Positions 7,682 to 15,527 of a stretch of DNA of 20,418 nucleotides are shown piece after piece (positions within the stretch are counted from its first letter, which is position 1; every line of letters starts with the position of its first letter). Origin of the DNA: an uncultured Lachnospiraceae bacterium (lineage in GTDB: Bacteria; Bacillota; Clostridia; Lachnospirales; Lachnospiraceae); NCBI GenBank assembly GCA_910579425.1, contig CAJTVL010000065.1, positions 1 to 20,418 of the forward strand, written 5' to 3'. The notes under the pieces were generated by a model. It made no database searches. It was not told the origin of the DNA and saw only the letters and a list, made by a program, of their open reading frames with translations. Made by a program: the position numbers and the translations under genes.

Positions 7682-7710
7682 TTTATAACACTACCAATCA
7701 CTTTGTGCAA
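7682..7710 (-). promoter_or_regulatory. Sigma-A promoter of the lipoprotein gene
   Basis: On the minus strand TTGCAC (7705-7710) and TATAAA (7682-7687) are exactly 17 bases apart. The predicted start leaves a leader of about 45 bases holding the hairpin at 7647-7662. Confidence 0.7.
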
Positions 7711-7808
7711 CCATATTTCGTGTTTTTATTGTAATACAATCTATTTATTAATAAAATCTTAACATAGCTTCCACAATTTTCCTGAGCCGCCCGCCGTAAA
7801 AAAGCCTT

Positions 7809-9659
7809 TCAGCACCGCCTTCCCTCAAAATACGGAAAGCGCTCCAACGCCGCAAAAATATCCGCAAAATCCTCTTTCGGCGCCAGATCGATATATCTCT
7901 CCAGCAGCTCCTTTTCCTGCTCCCTGTATTTCCCATAGAAAATATCAAAGAGATTATGTCCCCGCAAATAGATACGGATTTCTTCCATATGTTGCTTTAT
8001 ATCCTCCACGCTCTCCAGACCGCGGCCCAGAATTTCCGTCAGATGGCGGCCGCTCTTTAAGCGGTAAAGATATTCCTTCCATTTTTCCAGAAGTATCTCA
8101 TAAAAAGCTTCCTCCGACTCCACAACGCCAAGCTTTGCCATGACTTTCGGATTCAGGAAGTAGTTCTCAAAGGAATAGTATTTGAGGATCAGCACATTTT
8201 CCGGCAAAACCCGCGGCAGCCTGTCCATATCCTCCCGGTTTCGCTCCTCATAATAACGGCAAAGCTGACTTTCCAAAAGGGCAGGCTCCTTGCCGTCACT
8301 GTCACGGACCATGAGGAACTGATCCCGCAGATAGATCTGGTTCATATACTTTAAGTTGGCATAGGTTTTGATATTGGTACAACTGTTCGTGGTAATGATG
8401 GCAATCCGGGACAGATTCCCCTCCCTGTCAACCGTCTCCGCATAATATTTCTCCAGCAGAAGAGGCAGGCGGGATTTATCCTGTTTGCCCTCCACAATAA
8501 ACACAAAGTTCACATTCATCAAATCGCCCGCCGTATAGCCCAGATCGTCCAGGATGGCGCTGATGTCCGTTTTCTTTCGAATATCGCTGGAGCCGTCCTC
8601 CTGATGGATGACCTGACGTATCTGCCTGCTGTTAAAATTGGGCAGAAGATTGGGCGAATGGGTGGTAAAAATCACCTGATTTTTCGCTGCCAGACGGTAC
8701 AGGATCCGGCCGCACACCTTTTGCAGACTGGGGTGCAGAAAAATTTCCGGATCCTCGATCATGATGATGCTGGAAAGATTCTCCTCGATCTGCGTATAGG
8801 CCTCTAACAGGGAAAACAGATAAATGGAGCGCATTCCCTTTCCCATGTGGGAAATGGGCCGGGGAATATTCTGTGCCGGGTGGCGGATTTCCGTGGTGAC
8901 CTCCAGAATTTTTTCCACGTCACGGTTCATGGAATAAAGGATACTCTCCCGTCCTCCGTTTTTGTGGAAGCACTCGTTCACCATGCGGGCAAAGGTGTCC
9001 AGATTCAATTGATAGAGCTTATAATCCAACAGCTTGGAGGTCTCCAGAGCATCCAACTGGGCCGGGCTTTTCTGTTCGATCAGGCCGATACAGTTGAAAC
9101 AGTAGCTGCACTGCCTTGCCTGATTGAACATACAGCACCCCGAACGCATCCTCTTCAATATCTCATCTTCCTGCAGGAGCAGCAAATCGCTCTGCAGCCG
9201 CTCCAGACGGCGTTCCGTATCCACGTGGTATATCCGGGGAAACACCTCTCTGATATAGGGATTGTTTTTGTTCACCCCGTCCTGATAACGAATCCGGCCA
9301 TCCTTATTTGCCGTCATCGTAAAGGTGAGCACATGATCGGAAAAGGAGGGAAGCTTCCCGCAGAAATCCTGTAACCAGGCCTCCTTCCTCCGGTACTGGC
9401 TGACCACCCCTCTGCGCTGCAGCAGATCAAGATCCTCCTCTGAAAATGCGAGGGAGACATGGATACGGATTTTGGCCCCTGCCTCCCCGAAATCCTCCCG
9501 GCTGATCTGATATTCCCCTCCCACAGCCCGGATGGCATCCAACACACTTGTTTTTCCGGTATTATTCTGTCCCACCAGAATCAAGGCACTCTCAATATCC
9601 GGAATATGCATATCATGAATGGATTTGAAATTTTGGATATGCAGATCTGTAATTTTCAT
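7809..9659 (-). CDS. OLD-family ATP-dependent endonuclease (AAA ATPase + TOPRIM)
   Basis: This 616-residue protein joins an SMC/ABC-like ATPase to a TOPRIM nuclease, the arrangement of OLD-family (phage P2 Old, GajA-like) enzymes. Visible motifs are Walker A GQNNTGKT (30-37), signature-like HMGKGMRS (271-278), Walker B SIIMIEDPE (297-305), H-loop TTHSP (332-336), the TOPRIM glutamate in IVEGKQDKSRL (388-398) and the metal-binding pair in VRDSDG (451-456). An ENYFLNP segment (498-504) lies further on. Between Walker A and the signature is a cluster, C175, C176, C184, C187 and C190, that looks like a zinc site. No UvrD-like GajB helicase gene is adjacent, so this is a stand-alone (class 1) OLD protein. 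A role in phage defence or DNA repair is known for the family but not shown here. The start ATG has AGGAGC upstream. Confidence 0.88.
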   Translation of the reverse strand: MKITDLHIQNFKSIHDMHIPDIESALILVGQNNTGKTSVLDAIRAVGGEYQISREDFGEAGAKIRIHVSLAFSEEDLDLLQRRGVVSQYRRKEAWLQDFCGKLPSFSDHVLTFTMTANKDGRIRYQDGVNKNNPYIREVFPRIYHVDTERRLERLQSDLLLLQEDEILKRMRSGCCMFNQARQCSYCFNCIGLIEQKSPAQLDALETSKLLDYKLYQLNLDTFARMVNECFHKNGGRESILYSMNRDVEKILEVTTEIRHPAQNIPRPISHMGKGMRSIYLFSLLEAYTQIEENLSSIIMIEDPEIFLHPSLQKVCGRILYRLAAKNQVIFTTHSPNLLPNFNSRQIRQVIHQEDGSSDIRKKTDISAILDDLGYTAGDLMNVNFVFIVEGKQDKSRLPLLLEKYYAETVDREGNLSRIAIITTNSCTNIKTYANLKYMNQIYLRDQFLMVRDSDGKEPALLESQLCRYYEERNREDMDRLPRVLPENVLILKYYSFENYFLNPKVMAKLGVVESEEAFYEILLEKWKEYLYRLKSGRHLTEILGRGLESVEDIKQHMEEIRIYLRGHNLFDIFYGKYREQEKELLERYIDLAPKEDFADIFAALERFPYFEGRRC

Positions 9660-9751
9660 AAGCCGCTCCTAATCTTTTATCACTGGAAACCGTTCGGCCC
9701 CGCCGGACTGTTACAGGAGAAAGCACAGTCCCCAGGCGCGGGCCAAAGTGC

Positions 9752-10546
9752 CTACCCCAGCGCCACGTCCAGTATCATCATAATCAGAAACCCTGCCATC
9801 ACCCCTGCCGTCCCAAGATTGGAATGCTCCCCCTGGTTGGCTTCCGGTATCAGCTCCTCCACCACCACATAGATCATGGCTCCCGCCGCAAACGCCAGAA
9901 ACCAGGGCATATAGGGGGCGATCCGCAAAGCGATCAGGGTAATTCCCACGCCGAAAACCAGCTCCACCAATCCGGAGAGACTGCCCAGCACAAAAGCCCT
10001 CATCCGGCTCATCCCCTCCTGCCGAAGGGGCAGGGAAATCGCCGCGCCTTCCGGGAAGTTCTGGATCCCGATCCCCAAAGCCAGGGCAAAAGCCACGGCA
10101 TAAAGGGCAGGATCCTCAGGATGCTGGGCCGCCATGGCAAAGGCAAGCCCCACCGCCATCCCCTCGGGAATATTGTGGAGGGTGACCGCCAGCACCAGGA
10201 GCGTCGTCCTGTGCAGGGAAGTCCTCACCCCTTCCGGACGCTTCTCCCCCAGATGGAGATGGGGCATCAGAAAATCCAGCAAATACAGGAAAAGGCCGCC
10301 GATCACAAAGCCTCCCGCCGCAGGAATCCAGGGAATCCCTCCCGCCTCCCCGGCCTTGTCTATGGCCGGTATCAACAGTGACCATACGGAAGCAGCCATC
10401 ATCACTCCCGCCGCAAAACCAAGAAAAGCTCTCTGCACATTTTTTCCCATATCCTTTTTAAAAATGAATACCACACTGGCGCCCAGAGCCGTCATCAAAA
10501 AAGTGAATCCCGTACCTGCGGCAGCCCAACTGATTGCCTGGCTCAT
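9752..10546 (-). CDS. ZIP-family metal transporter, GufA/ZupT type
   Basis: The 264-residue integral membrane protein has about eight hydrophobic segments. It carries the paired ZIP metal-site motifs HNIPEG (124-129, helix 4) and QNFPEG (162-167, helix 5); the Gln in the second motif is usual for GufA-like members. A short His-containing loop (HLHLGEKR, 96-103) fits the cytosolic loop between helices 3 and 4. The family moves zinc or related divalent metals into the cytosol. The start ATG at 10546 has GAGGAAAAT upstream. It lies 92 bases before the OLD nuclease gene in the same direction. They might share a transcript, but no functional link is evident. Confidence 0.9.
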   Translation of the reverse strand: MSQAISWAAAGTGFTFLMTALGASVVFIFKKDMGKNVQRAFLGFAAGVMMAASVWSLLIPAIDKAGEAGGIPWIPAAGGFVIGGLFLYLLDFLMPHLHLGEKRPEGVRTSLHRTTLLVLAVTLHNIPEGMAVGLAFAMAAQHPEDPALYAVAFALALGIGIQNFPEGAAISLPLRQEGMSRMRAFVLGSLSGLVELVFGVGITLIALRIAPYMPWFLAFAAGAMIYVVVEELIPEANQGEHSNLGTAGVMAGFLIMMILDVALG

Positions 10547-10661
10547 ATTTTCCTCTTTTCCGCCTCCTTTACCCTAAGGAAGCTTTGCTCTATATTATCA
10601 ATATACAGATTTCCTGAGATCGTGCCTGTATCTTTCCGAAGCAGTGGCTGTATAGTAAAAC

Positions 10662-10692
10662 AACGGATGCCCGTTTCCCTCGGACATCCGTT
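10662..10692 (-). terminator. Terminator of the kdu-kdgK operon
   Basis: AACGGATGCCCG (10662-10673) pairs with CGGACATCCGTT (10681-10692) over a seven-base loop, with a single mismatch. On the minus strand it is followed by TGTTTTAC. It lies 43 bases after the kdgK stop. Confidence 0.75.
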
Positions 10693-10735
10693 ATTATAAA
10701 CAATATTTCTTTATTTACTCAATGCCCAAAGCCCC

Positions 10736-11767
10736 TTATCTCTGTACCCTTCCGGAGGCGTCTCCGCCTGCAAGGGTCTCCACTTCTTTTCTGGATACCA
10801 GGTTGAAATCGCCGGGTATGGTGTGCTTCAGGGCGGATGCCGCAACGCCGAATTCCAAAGCCGCCTTAAAATCCTTGCCGTCCACCAGGCCGCAGATCAC
10901 GCCGCCTGCAAAGGAATCCCCGCCTCCTACACGGTCAATGATGGGATGAATGCTGTATTCCTTGGAGTGATAAAACTCTTTCGTGTCTCTGGAATAAATG
11001 CATGCGGACCATCCGTTGTCGGAAGCGGAATGGGAAACCCGCAGGGAAGATACACAGTATTCAAAGTTAAACTTCTCCACCATCTGCTCAAATATGGACT
11101 TGTAGCCTGCCAGTTCCAGCTCTCCGCTGGTTACGTCTGTCTCGCCGGGCTTAAAGCCAAGCACCAGCTCCGCATCCTCCTCGTTGCCGATGCACACGTC
11201 CACATATTTCATCAGGCCAGTCATGACCTTCTGGGCCTTCTCAGAACTCCAAAGTTTTTTGCGGAAATTTAAATCCACAGACACCTTAACCCCATGCTTC
11301 TTGGCAGCAATCAAAGCCTTTTCCGTAAGCTCTGCCGCCGCATCGGAAACCGCCGGGGTAATTCCGGTAAAATGGAACCAGTCGGCATCCTTAAAAATAT
11401 CGTCAAAATCAAAATCTGCCTCTGTGGCCGTGGAGATGGAGGAATGGGCCCGATCGTAAACTACCTTGGAGGGTCTCATGGATGAGCCGCTCTCTAAATA
11501 GTAGATTCCAAGTCTCTCGCCGCATTTTGCAATATGCCCTGTGGCTACATTGTATTTGCGAAGAGCCGCAACCGCGCACTCCCCGATCTCGTTGTCGGGA
11601 ACAGCCGTCACAAATTCCGCATCATGTCCGTAGTTTGCCAGCGATACCGCTACGTTTGCCTCGCCGCCTCCGTAATTCACGTCAAACTCGTCAGCCTGAA
11701 TAAATTTCTCATTGTTGGGCGTAGAGAGTCTTAACATAATCTCGCCCATGGTAATCACTTTTGCCAT
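10736..11767 (-). CDS. kdgK: 2-keto-3-deoxygluconate kinase (PfkB family)
   Basis: The 343-residue sugar kinase phosphorylates KDG to KDPG in the cytosol, using ATP. It shows both PfkB signatures: GGEANVAVSLANYG (34-47) for substrate binding and DRVGGGDSFAGG (278-289), containing the catalytic Asp at 284. Length and sequence fit the KdgK subgroup. It is the last of five genes, 69 bases after the aldolase gene that consumes its product, and an intrinsic terminator follows. The start ATG has AAGAAAGGGA upstream. A GC-rich hairpin lies in the gap before it and may affect its share of the transcript. Confidence 0.94.
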   Translation of the reverse strand: MAKVITMGEIMLRLSTPNNEKFIQADEFDVNYGGGEANVAVSLANYGHDAEFVTAVPDNEIGECAVAALRKYNVATGHIAKCGERLGIYYLESGSSMRPSKVVYDRAHSSISTATEADFDFDDIFKDADWFHFTGITPAVSDAAAELTEKALIAAKKHGVKVSVDLNFRKKLWSSEKAQKVMTGLMKYVDVCIGNEEDAELVLGFKPGETDVTSGELELAGYKSIFEQMVEKFNFEYCVSSLRVSHSASDNGWSACIYSRDTKEFYHSKEYSIHPIIDRVGGGDSFAGGVICGLVDGKDFKAALEFGVAASALKHTIPGDFNLVSRKEVETLAGGDASGRVQR

Positions 11768-11796
11768 TTTATATCCCTTTCTTCTTAAACTTACAT

Positions 11797-11814
11797 GCGC
11801 CGCCGGCGCGGCGC
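11797..11814 (-). other. GC-rich perfect hairpin between aldolase and kdgK
   Basis: GCGCCGC (11797-11803), loop CGGC and GCGGCGC (11808-11814) form an all-GC seven-pair stem within an AT-rich gap. No T-run follows, so it is not a standard terminator. It may be an mRNA stability or processing element. Confidence 0.5.
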
Positions 11815-11836
11815 ACCACCACGGAATGAAACAAAT

Positions 11837-12802
11837 TTATTTCTGCACAAGATGCACTGCAAAGCCGCCGATTTCTTCTTTCAGATAAATTGCCTTATAT
11901 TTACCCTTGTCATCCTTCTTCGCAGACTCTTCGTTAAATTCAACGCCGAGAACAGTGGTCATATAATTCACTGCACGCTCGATATAGTTGGTTCTAATGG
12001 CAATGTGTCCGTTCTTTCCAAGGTAGGGGGTCTTCATCACTTCCACAGCCGTTCCTGCAAAAACAGAACCGCCGCCCACCTTCGCAGGCATGCCAAAAAG
12101 GAAAGCGAAGCGGCCTGCCGCCTTTATGGCCTCCTCTTCATTCTCCATATTGATACCGATATGGGCAAGTTCAAAACCCAGCATGGTCTGCACCGCTTCT
12201 CTGGTGAGCTGCTCGATCTTGTCCCATTCTCCGGCATTGATCAGATCGCCGGGCACCATCCAGGAACCGCCGCAGGCAATGATCTTATTGAAATCCAGAT
12301 AAGAGGTAAGGTTCTTTGCATTGATGCCGCCGGTGGGCATAAATTTCATGTTCACATAGGGAGCCGCCATTGCCTTGATCTTGGCAAGGCCGCCGGACTG
12401 CTCTGCGGGGAAGAACTTCACCACATCAAGGCCGAGTTCAATTGCCAGTTCAATATCGCTGGGGCTTGAAGTGCCGGGCGTAATCGGAACGTTCTTTTCC
12501 TGACAGTACTTCACCGTATTGGCGTTGAGACCGGGACTGACGATAAATTTGGCGCCTGCTTCCACTGCGGCGTCTACCTGAGCAGCATTAAGCACCGTGC
12601 CTGCTCCTACGCACATATCCGGGAAGTTCTCCGTCATAATTTTGATTGCCTCCGCCGCCGCATCCGTGCGGAAGGTCACCTCTGCACAGGGAAGCCCGCC
12701 TGCACAGAGAGCCTTCGCCAGGGGAAGAGCGTCCTGCGCCCTGTCAATTTTTACCACCGGGACAATCCCAATTTTGCTGATTTTTTCTAAAACCGGAACC
12801 AT
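11837..12802 (-). CDS. KDPG/KHG aldolase fused to a C-terminal VOC-like domain
   Basis: Residues 1 to about 205 are a class I KDPG aldolase (Eda type): Glu41 in AEVTFRT, GAGTV (66-70), the SPGLN region, the Schiff-base Lys129 in DVVKFFPAE and the phosphate-binding PTGGIN (156-161). It cleaves KDPG to pyruvate and glyceraldehyde 3-phosphate. Standard aldolases stop near 210 residues, but this protein continues to 321. The extra part looks like a glyoxalase/VOC domain, with the paired patterns AHIGINMEN (213-221) and GHIAIRTNY (265-273) and possible metal ligands H214, E254 and H266. The function of the extension is unknown. The start ATG follows TGGAGGAAAC. The gene sits between the RpiB-like isomerase (171-base gap with hairpins) and kdgK. 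Confidence 0.92.
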   Translation of the reverse strand: MVPVLEKISKIGIVPVVKIDRAQDALPLAKALCAGGLPCAEVTFRTDAAAEAIKIMTENFPDMCVGAGTVLNAAQVDAAVEAGAKFIVSPGLNANTVKYCQEKNVPITPGTSSPSDIELAIELGLDVVKFFPAEQSGGLAKIKAMAAPYVNMKFMPTGGINAKNLTSYLDFNKIIACGGSWMVPGDLINAGEWDKIEQLTREAVQTMLGFELAHIGINMENEEEAIKAAGRFAFLFGMPAKVGGGSVFAGTAVEVMKTPYLGKNGHIAIRTNYIERAVNYMTTVLGVEFNEESAKKDDKGKYKAIYLKEEIGGFAVHLVQK

Positions 12803-12817
12803 GTTTCCTCCATTTCC

Positions 12818-12834
12818 AACCTGTCTGACAGGTT
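12818..12834. promoter_or_regulatory. Perfect palindrome before the aldolase gene
   Basis: AACCTGTC (12818-12825), one base, then GACAGGTT (12827-12834). It lies just upstream of the aldolase ribosome-binding site and resembles operators of GntR/FadR-type regulators. No such regulator is encoded in the window. It could also act as an RNA hairpin. Confidence 0.4.
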
Positions 12835-12849
12835 AATATTATTTCCAAA

Positions 12850-12871
12850 GGATGCCCCAAAAGAGGCATCC
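12850..12871 (-). other. Intercistronic hairpin, possible attenuator
   Basis: GGATGCC (12850-12856) and GGCATCC (12865-12871) pair perfectly over eight bases. On the minus strand the hairpin is followed by TTTGGAAAT, a weak U-tract. Another imperfect fold, with outer arms CGGTT (12937-12941) and AACCG (12969-12973), lies between it and the isomerase stop. The gap holds no gene. These structures may lower read-through or set mRNA ends within the operon. Confidence 0.45.
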
Positions 12872-12973
12872 CCTGGTTTTACCAGTTGCTTTAAGCATAC
12901 CATACGAAAGCAGACTGGTCTATCCTTTTTTCTGTTCGGTTCAGGACTTTCGGCTCAGCCATAGGCTAAACCG

Positions 12974-13615
12974 TTACTGTCCCACAATCTCTTTTACACA
13001 CTCCGCGAGTTTGTCGCATTTACAGTTTGCAAAGAAATACTCTTTAAATTTCTCTCCGGAAAGGGCGCCCTTTACAAGCTCTGCGTCCAGGTTCTTGAGG
13101 ATGGTTACCATATCGGTGTGGGTAACCTCCTTTACGCTGTCAAGGATTTTTTTGTTTCTCTGCTCCGGAACCACTCTCTCCTTCGGGTAGCCGCCGCCTC
13201 CCGGGGCACAGAAGAGCTTTTCAAAAATGTATTCCAGGTTCAGCTCGCCGCCCCAGCCAAAGTTCTCCGCAAAAGGAAGGGCGATGCAGTTGCCGTCGTT
13301 TACCTGGGAAAACAAATAGGCGTCTAAGGGTGAGGTAATATGTCCGCAGAGCACTTTGGGGAAAGAATTGCAGGCAAGCATGGCCCCTTCTCCCGTGCCA
13401 CAGCCGGTGATCACATAGTCAGCAGCCCCGGAATTTAAAAGCACTGCCGCTAAAATACCGTTCTGTACATAGGTAAGCTGATGCTCGTCCTCTGCCGAGT
13501 ACATTCCGTAGTTAAACACCTCATGCCCCATGGGCTCTGCTACCTTTTTTAAAGTTGCACAGATCAGCTCGTTTTTGGCTGCCTGGCTGTTTTCATTGAT
13601 AAGCGCTATTTTCAT
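12974..13615 (-). CDS. RpiB/LacA/LacB-family sugar isomerase, DhuI-like
   Basis: The 213-residue protein has the RpiB/LacAB fold signature GCGTGEG (71-77), with the likely catalytic Cys72. It is about 60 residues longer than typical RpiB. That extra length and its neighbours recall the streptococcal isomerase DhuI. DhuI, with the SDR enzyme DhuD, converts the 4-deoxy-L-threo-5-hexosulose-uronate released from glycosaminoglycans. In pneumococcal and group B streptococcal hyaluronate loci, an RpiB-type gene sits with a gluconate 5-dehydrogenase-like gene, kdgK and a KDPG aldolase, as here. Unlike those loci, this operon also has kduI. The ATG at 13615 is 12 bases from its AGGAG, slightly long. 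The exact substrate is inferred. Confidence 0.85.
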   Translation of the reverse strand: MKIALINENSQAAKNELICATLKKVAEPMGHEVFNYGMYSAEDEHQLTYVQNGILAAVLLNSGAADYVITGCGTGEGAMLACNSFPKVLCGHITSPLDAYLFSQVNDGNCIALPFAENFGWGGELNLEYIFEKLFCAPGGGGYPKERVVPEQRNKKILDSVKEVTHTDMVTILKNLDAELVKGALSGEKFKEYFFANCKCDKLAECVKEIVGQ

Positions 13616-13690
13616 GGTTTGACCATTCTCCTTTCAAAATCTGGAAGGTAAGCAGCCAGAGCTCTGCCGCTTACTTTATTATGTGCAGGT

Positions 13691-14497
13691 TTACTGAGGC
13701 TGCTTTCCGATATAAGCCAGAATGCCGCCGTCCACATAAAGCACATGGCCGTTTACGAAATCGGATGCGTCTGAAGCAAGGAATACGGCAGGTCCCTGTA
13801 AATCCTCGGCCTCTCCCCAACGGGCCGCAGGGGTCTTTGCAATAATAAACTGATCAAAGGGATGTCTGCTTCCGTCAGGCTGAATCTCTCTTAAGGGTGC
13901 CGTCTGAGGCGTAGCAATATAGCCGGGGCCGATGCCGTTACACTGAATATTGAACTCACCGTACTCGGAAGCAATATTTTTGGTCAGCATCTTAAGTCCG
14001 CCCTTGGCTGCCGCATATGCGGAAACCGTCTCGCGGCCAAGCTCACTCATCATGGAACAGATGTTGATAATCTTTCCATGTCCCTTTTTGATCATGCTGG
14101 GAATCACGGCCTTGGACACGATGAAAGGAGCGTTCAAATCCACATCGATGACCTGGCGGAACTGGTCTGCGCTCATCTCGCACATGGGAATTCTCTTGAT
14201 GATGCCGGCATTGTTTACCAGAATATCAATCACGCCCACTTCCTTCTCAACCTGAGCCACAAATGCCTGTACCTGCTCCTCATTGGTCACGTCACAGACA
14301 TAGCCGTGAGCCTTGATGCCTTTTTCCTCATAAGCAGCAAGCCCCTTGTCTACCAGTTCCTGCTTGATGTCGTTAAAAACGATGGTAGCGCCTGCCTCGG
14401 CGTATGCGCTTGCAATGGCAAAGCCAATGCCGTAGGATGCTCCCGTTACCAGTGCTATCTTGCCTTCCAGTGAAAATTTCTTCATAAAATCGCTCAT
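13691..14497 (-). CDS. kduD: 2-dehydro-3-deoxy-D-gluconate 5-dehydrogenase (SDR)
   Basis: This 268-residue short-chain dehydrogenase/reductase has the cofactor motif TGASYGIG (18-25), NNAG (95-98) and the catalytic triad S148, Y161 and K165. It belongs to the group annotated as gluconate 5-dehydrogenase or KduD/DhuD. It reduces 2,5-diketo-3-deoxygluconate to KDG with NAD(P)H in the cytosol. The assignment as KduD rests on the direct link to kduI (44-base gap), kdgK and the KDPG aldolase. A gluconate 5-dehydrogenase activity cannot be excluded from sequence. The start ATG follows AAGGAG at good spacing. Confidence 0.9.
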   Translation of the reverse strand: MSDFMKKFSLEGKIALVTGASYGIGFAIASAYAEAGATIVFNDIKQELVDKGLAAYEEKGIKAHGYVCDVTNEEQVQAFVAQVEKEVGVIDILVNNAGIIKRIPMCEMSADQFRQVIDVDLNAPFIVSKAVIPSMIKKGHGKIINICSMMSELGRETVSAYAAAKGGLKMLTKNIASEYGEFNIQCNGIGPGYIATPQTAPLREIQPDGSRHPFDQFIIAKTPAARWGEAEDLQGPAVFLASDASDFVNGHVLYVDGGILAYIGKQPQ

Positions 14498-14541
14498 TTT
14501 TTCTTCTCCTTATTCTGAATTCTGTTATTTGTCAGTCCCTT

Positions 14542-15402
14542 TTACATCAAATCTTTCATTGCCACGCCGTCCATGTCGTCGAAATCCTGGTTCTCTCCCA
14601 CCATTCCCCAGATAAAAGTGTAGGCTCTTGAACCGCATCCCGCGTGGATGGACCAGCTCGGGGAGATGACTGCTTCCTCATTACGCATCACGATGTGCCT
14701 TGTCTCTTTGGGCTCGCCCATATAATGCATTACGAAAGCGTCCTCGGGCATCTCAAAGTAGAGATAAACCTCCATACGTCTGTCATGGGTATGGCAGGGC
14801 ATGGTATTCCACACGCTGCCCGGCGCAAGCTTGGTCATACCCATTACGAGCTGGCAGCTCTCCACCTGTCCCGGCAAAATGTACTTGCAGATCACTCTGT
14901 GGTTGGCATCCTCCAAAGAGCCTAACTCTACTTTGTTCTCGTCTTTCACAATGACTACGCCCTCTTCCGGTTCTCCTTCCGGTTTGATCAGCACGGTGGG
15001 ATAGGTCTTGTGAGCAGGCGCGCTGTTGATGTAAAACTTGGCAGGCCTTGCCACATCTGCGCTCTCAAACACAATATCCTTGGCGCCCATTCCGATATAC
15101 ATACCTTCCTTAAAGCCCACCTCATAGGTTCTGCCGTCGATCATGACACTGCCCGGGCCGCCGATATTGATCACGCCCATCTCCCTTCTCTGGAGAAAAT
15201 ACTCTGCCCGCAGCTCTTCCCCTGCGGTCAGGGTCAGCGGCTCTTTCGGCACGGCGGCTCCTGTGATAATTCTGTCAATGTGGCTGTACACCAGCTTAAT
15301 CTCTCCAGGCACAAAGAGATTTTGAATCAAAAACTCTTCCCGCAGCCTCTCTGTGGTATAATGCTTCACATCCCTGGGTGAAGCGGCTGTTCTCAGCTCC
15401 AT
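14542..15402 (-). CDS. kduI: 5-keto-4-deoxyuronate isomerase KduI
   Basis: The 286-residue cupin-fold isomerase, close to the usual 278 or so, converts 4-deoxy-L-threo-5-hexosulose-uronate to 2,5-diketo-3-deoxygluconate. The zinc ligands are visible: H204, H206 and E211 in MPCHTHDRRME, and H253 in SPSWSIHAG. The C-terminal FDDMDGV segment is also characteristic. It is the first gene of the operon, and its ATG at 15402 follows AAAGGAG. A promoter overlapped by a palindrome lies about 75 bases upstream, divergent from an AraC-family gene. The pathway serves pectin, alginate-like or glycosaminoglycan unsaturated uronates; the source polymer cannot be told from this window. Confidence 0.96.
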   Translation of the reverse strand: MELRTAASPRDVKHYTTERLREEFLIQNLFVPGEIKLVYSHIDRIITGAAVPKEPLTLTAGEELRAEYFLQRREMGVINIGGPGSVMIDGRTYEVGFKEGMYIGMGAKDIVFESADVARPAKFYINSAPAHKTYPTVLIKPEGEPEEGVVIVKDENKVELGSLEDANHRVICKYILPGQVESCQLVMGMTKLAPGSVWNTMPCHTHDRRMEVYLYFEMPEDAFVMHYMGEPKETRHIVMRNEEAVISPSWSIHAGCGSRAYTFIWGMVGENQDFDDMDGVAMKDLM

Positions 15403-15465
15403 TTCCTTACTCTCCTTTCTTTTTTCAGCTTCATTAACCCCTCAAAGTAATTTCAAATTATTTCC

Positions 15466-15491
15466 TTTGATGTTAATAAGTATACATCAAA
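15466..15491. promoter_or_regulatory. Palindromic operator overlapping the kduI -10 box
   Basis: TTTGATGT (15466-15473) and ACATCAAA (15484-15491) form a perfect inverted repeat with a ten-base spacer. It covers the -10 box of the kdu operon, so a bound protein would block transcription. Neither the divergent AraC regulator nor another factor can be assigned from sequence alone. Confidence 0.6.
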
Positions 15492-15507
15492 AAATTGTCT
15501 ATGTCCT
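15479..15507 (-). promoter_or_regulatory. Promoter of the kduI-kduD-kdgK operon
   Basis: On the minus strand AGGACA (15502-15507) and TATACT (15479-15484) are 17 bases apart. The -35 is weak (four of six bases), which would suit activation by the divergent AraC-type regulator. Confidence 0.6.
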
Positions 15508-15527
15508 TTCAAATATTTCTATAAATA

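Noticed and set aside
9752..10546. Long reading frames on the opposite strand of the ZIP, OLD and kdu genes
   Set aside because: They are antisense shadows of genes with clear family motifs and have no ribosome-binding sites or recognisable domains.
7809..10546. Defence island built from the OLD nuclease and its neighbours
   Set aside because: The adjacent genes are a metal transporter and a lone lipoprotein. No second defence gene, integrase or attachment site was seen.
10547..10661. Possible small gene or RNA between the ZIP gene and the kdgK terminator
   Set aside because: Only AT-rich promoter-like sequence was seen, with no reading frame bearing a ribosome-binding site and no conserved RNA motif.
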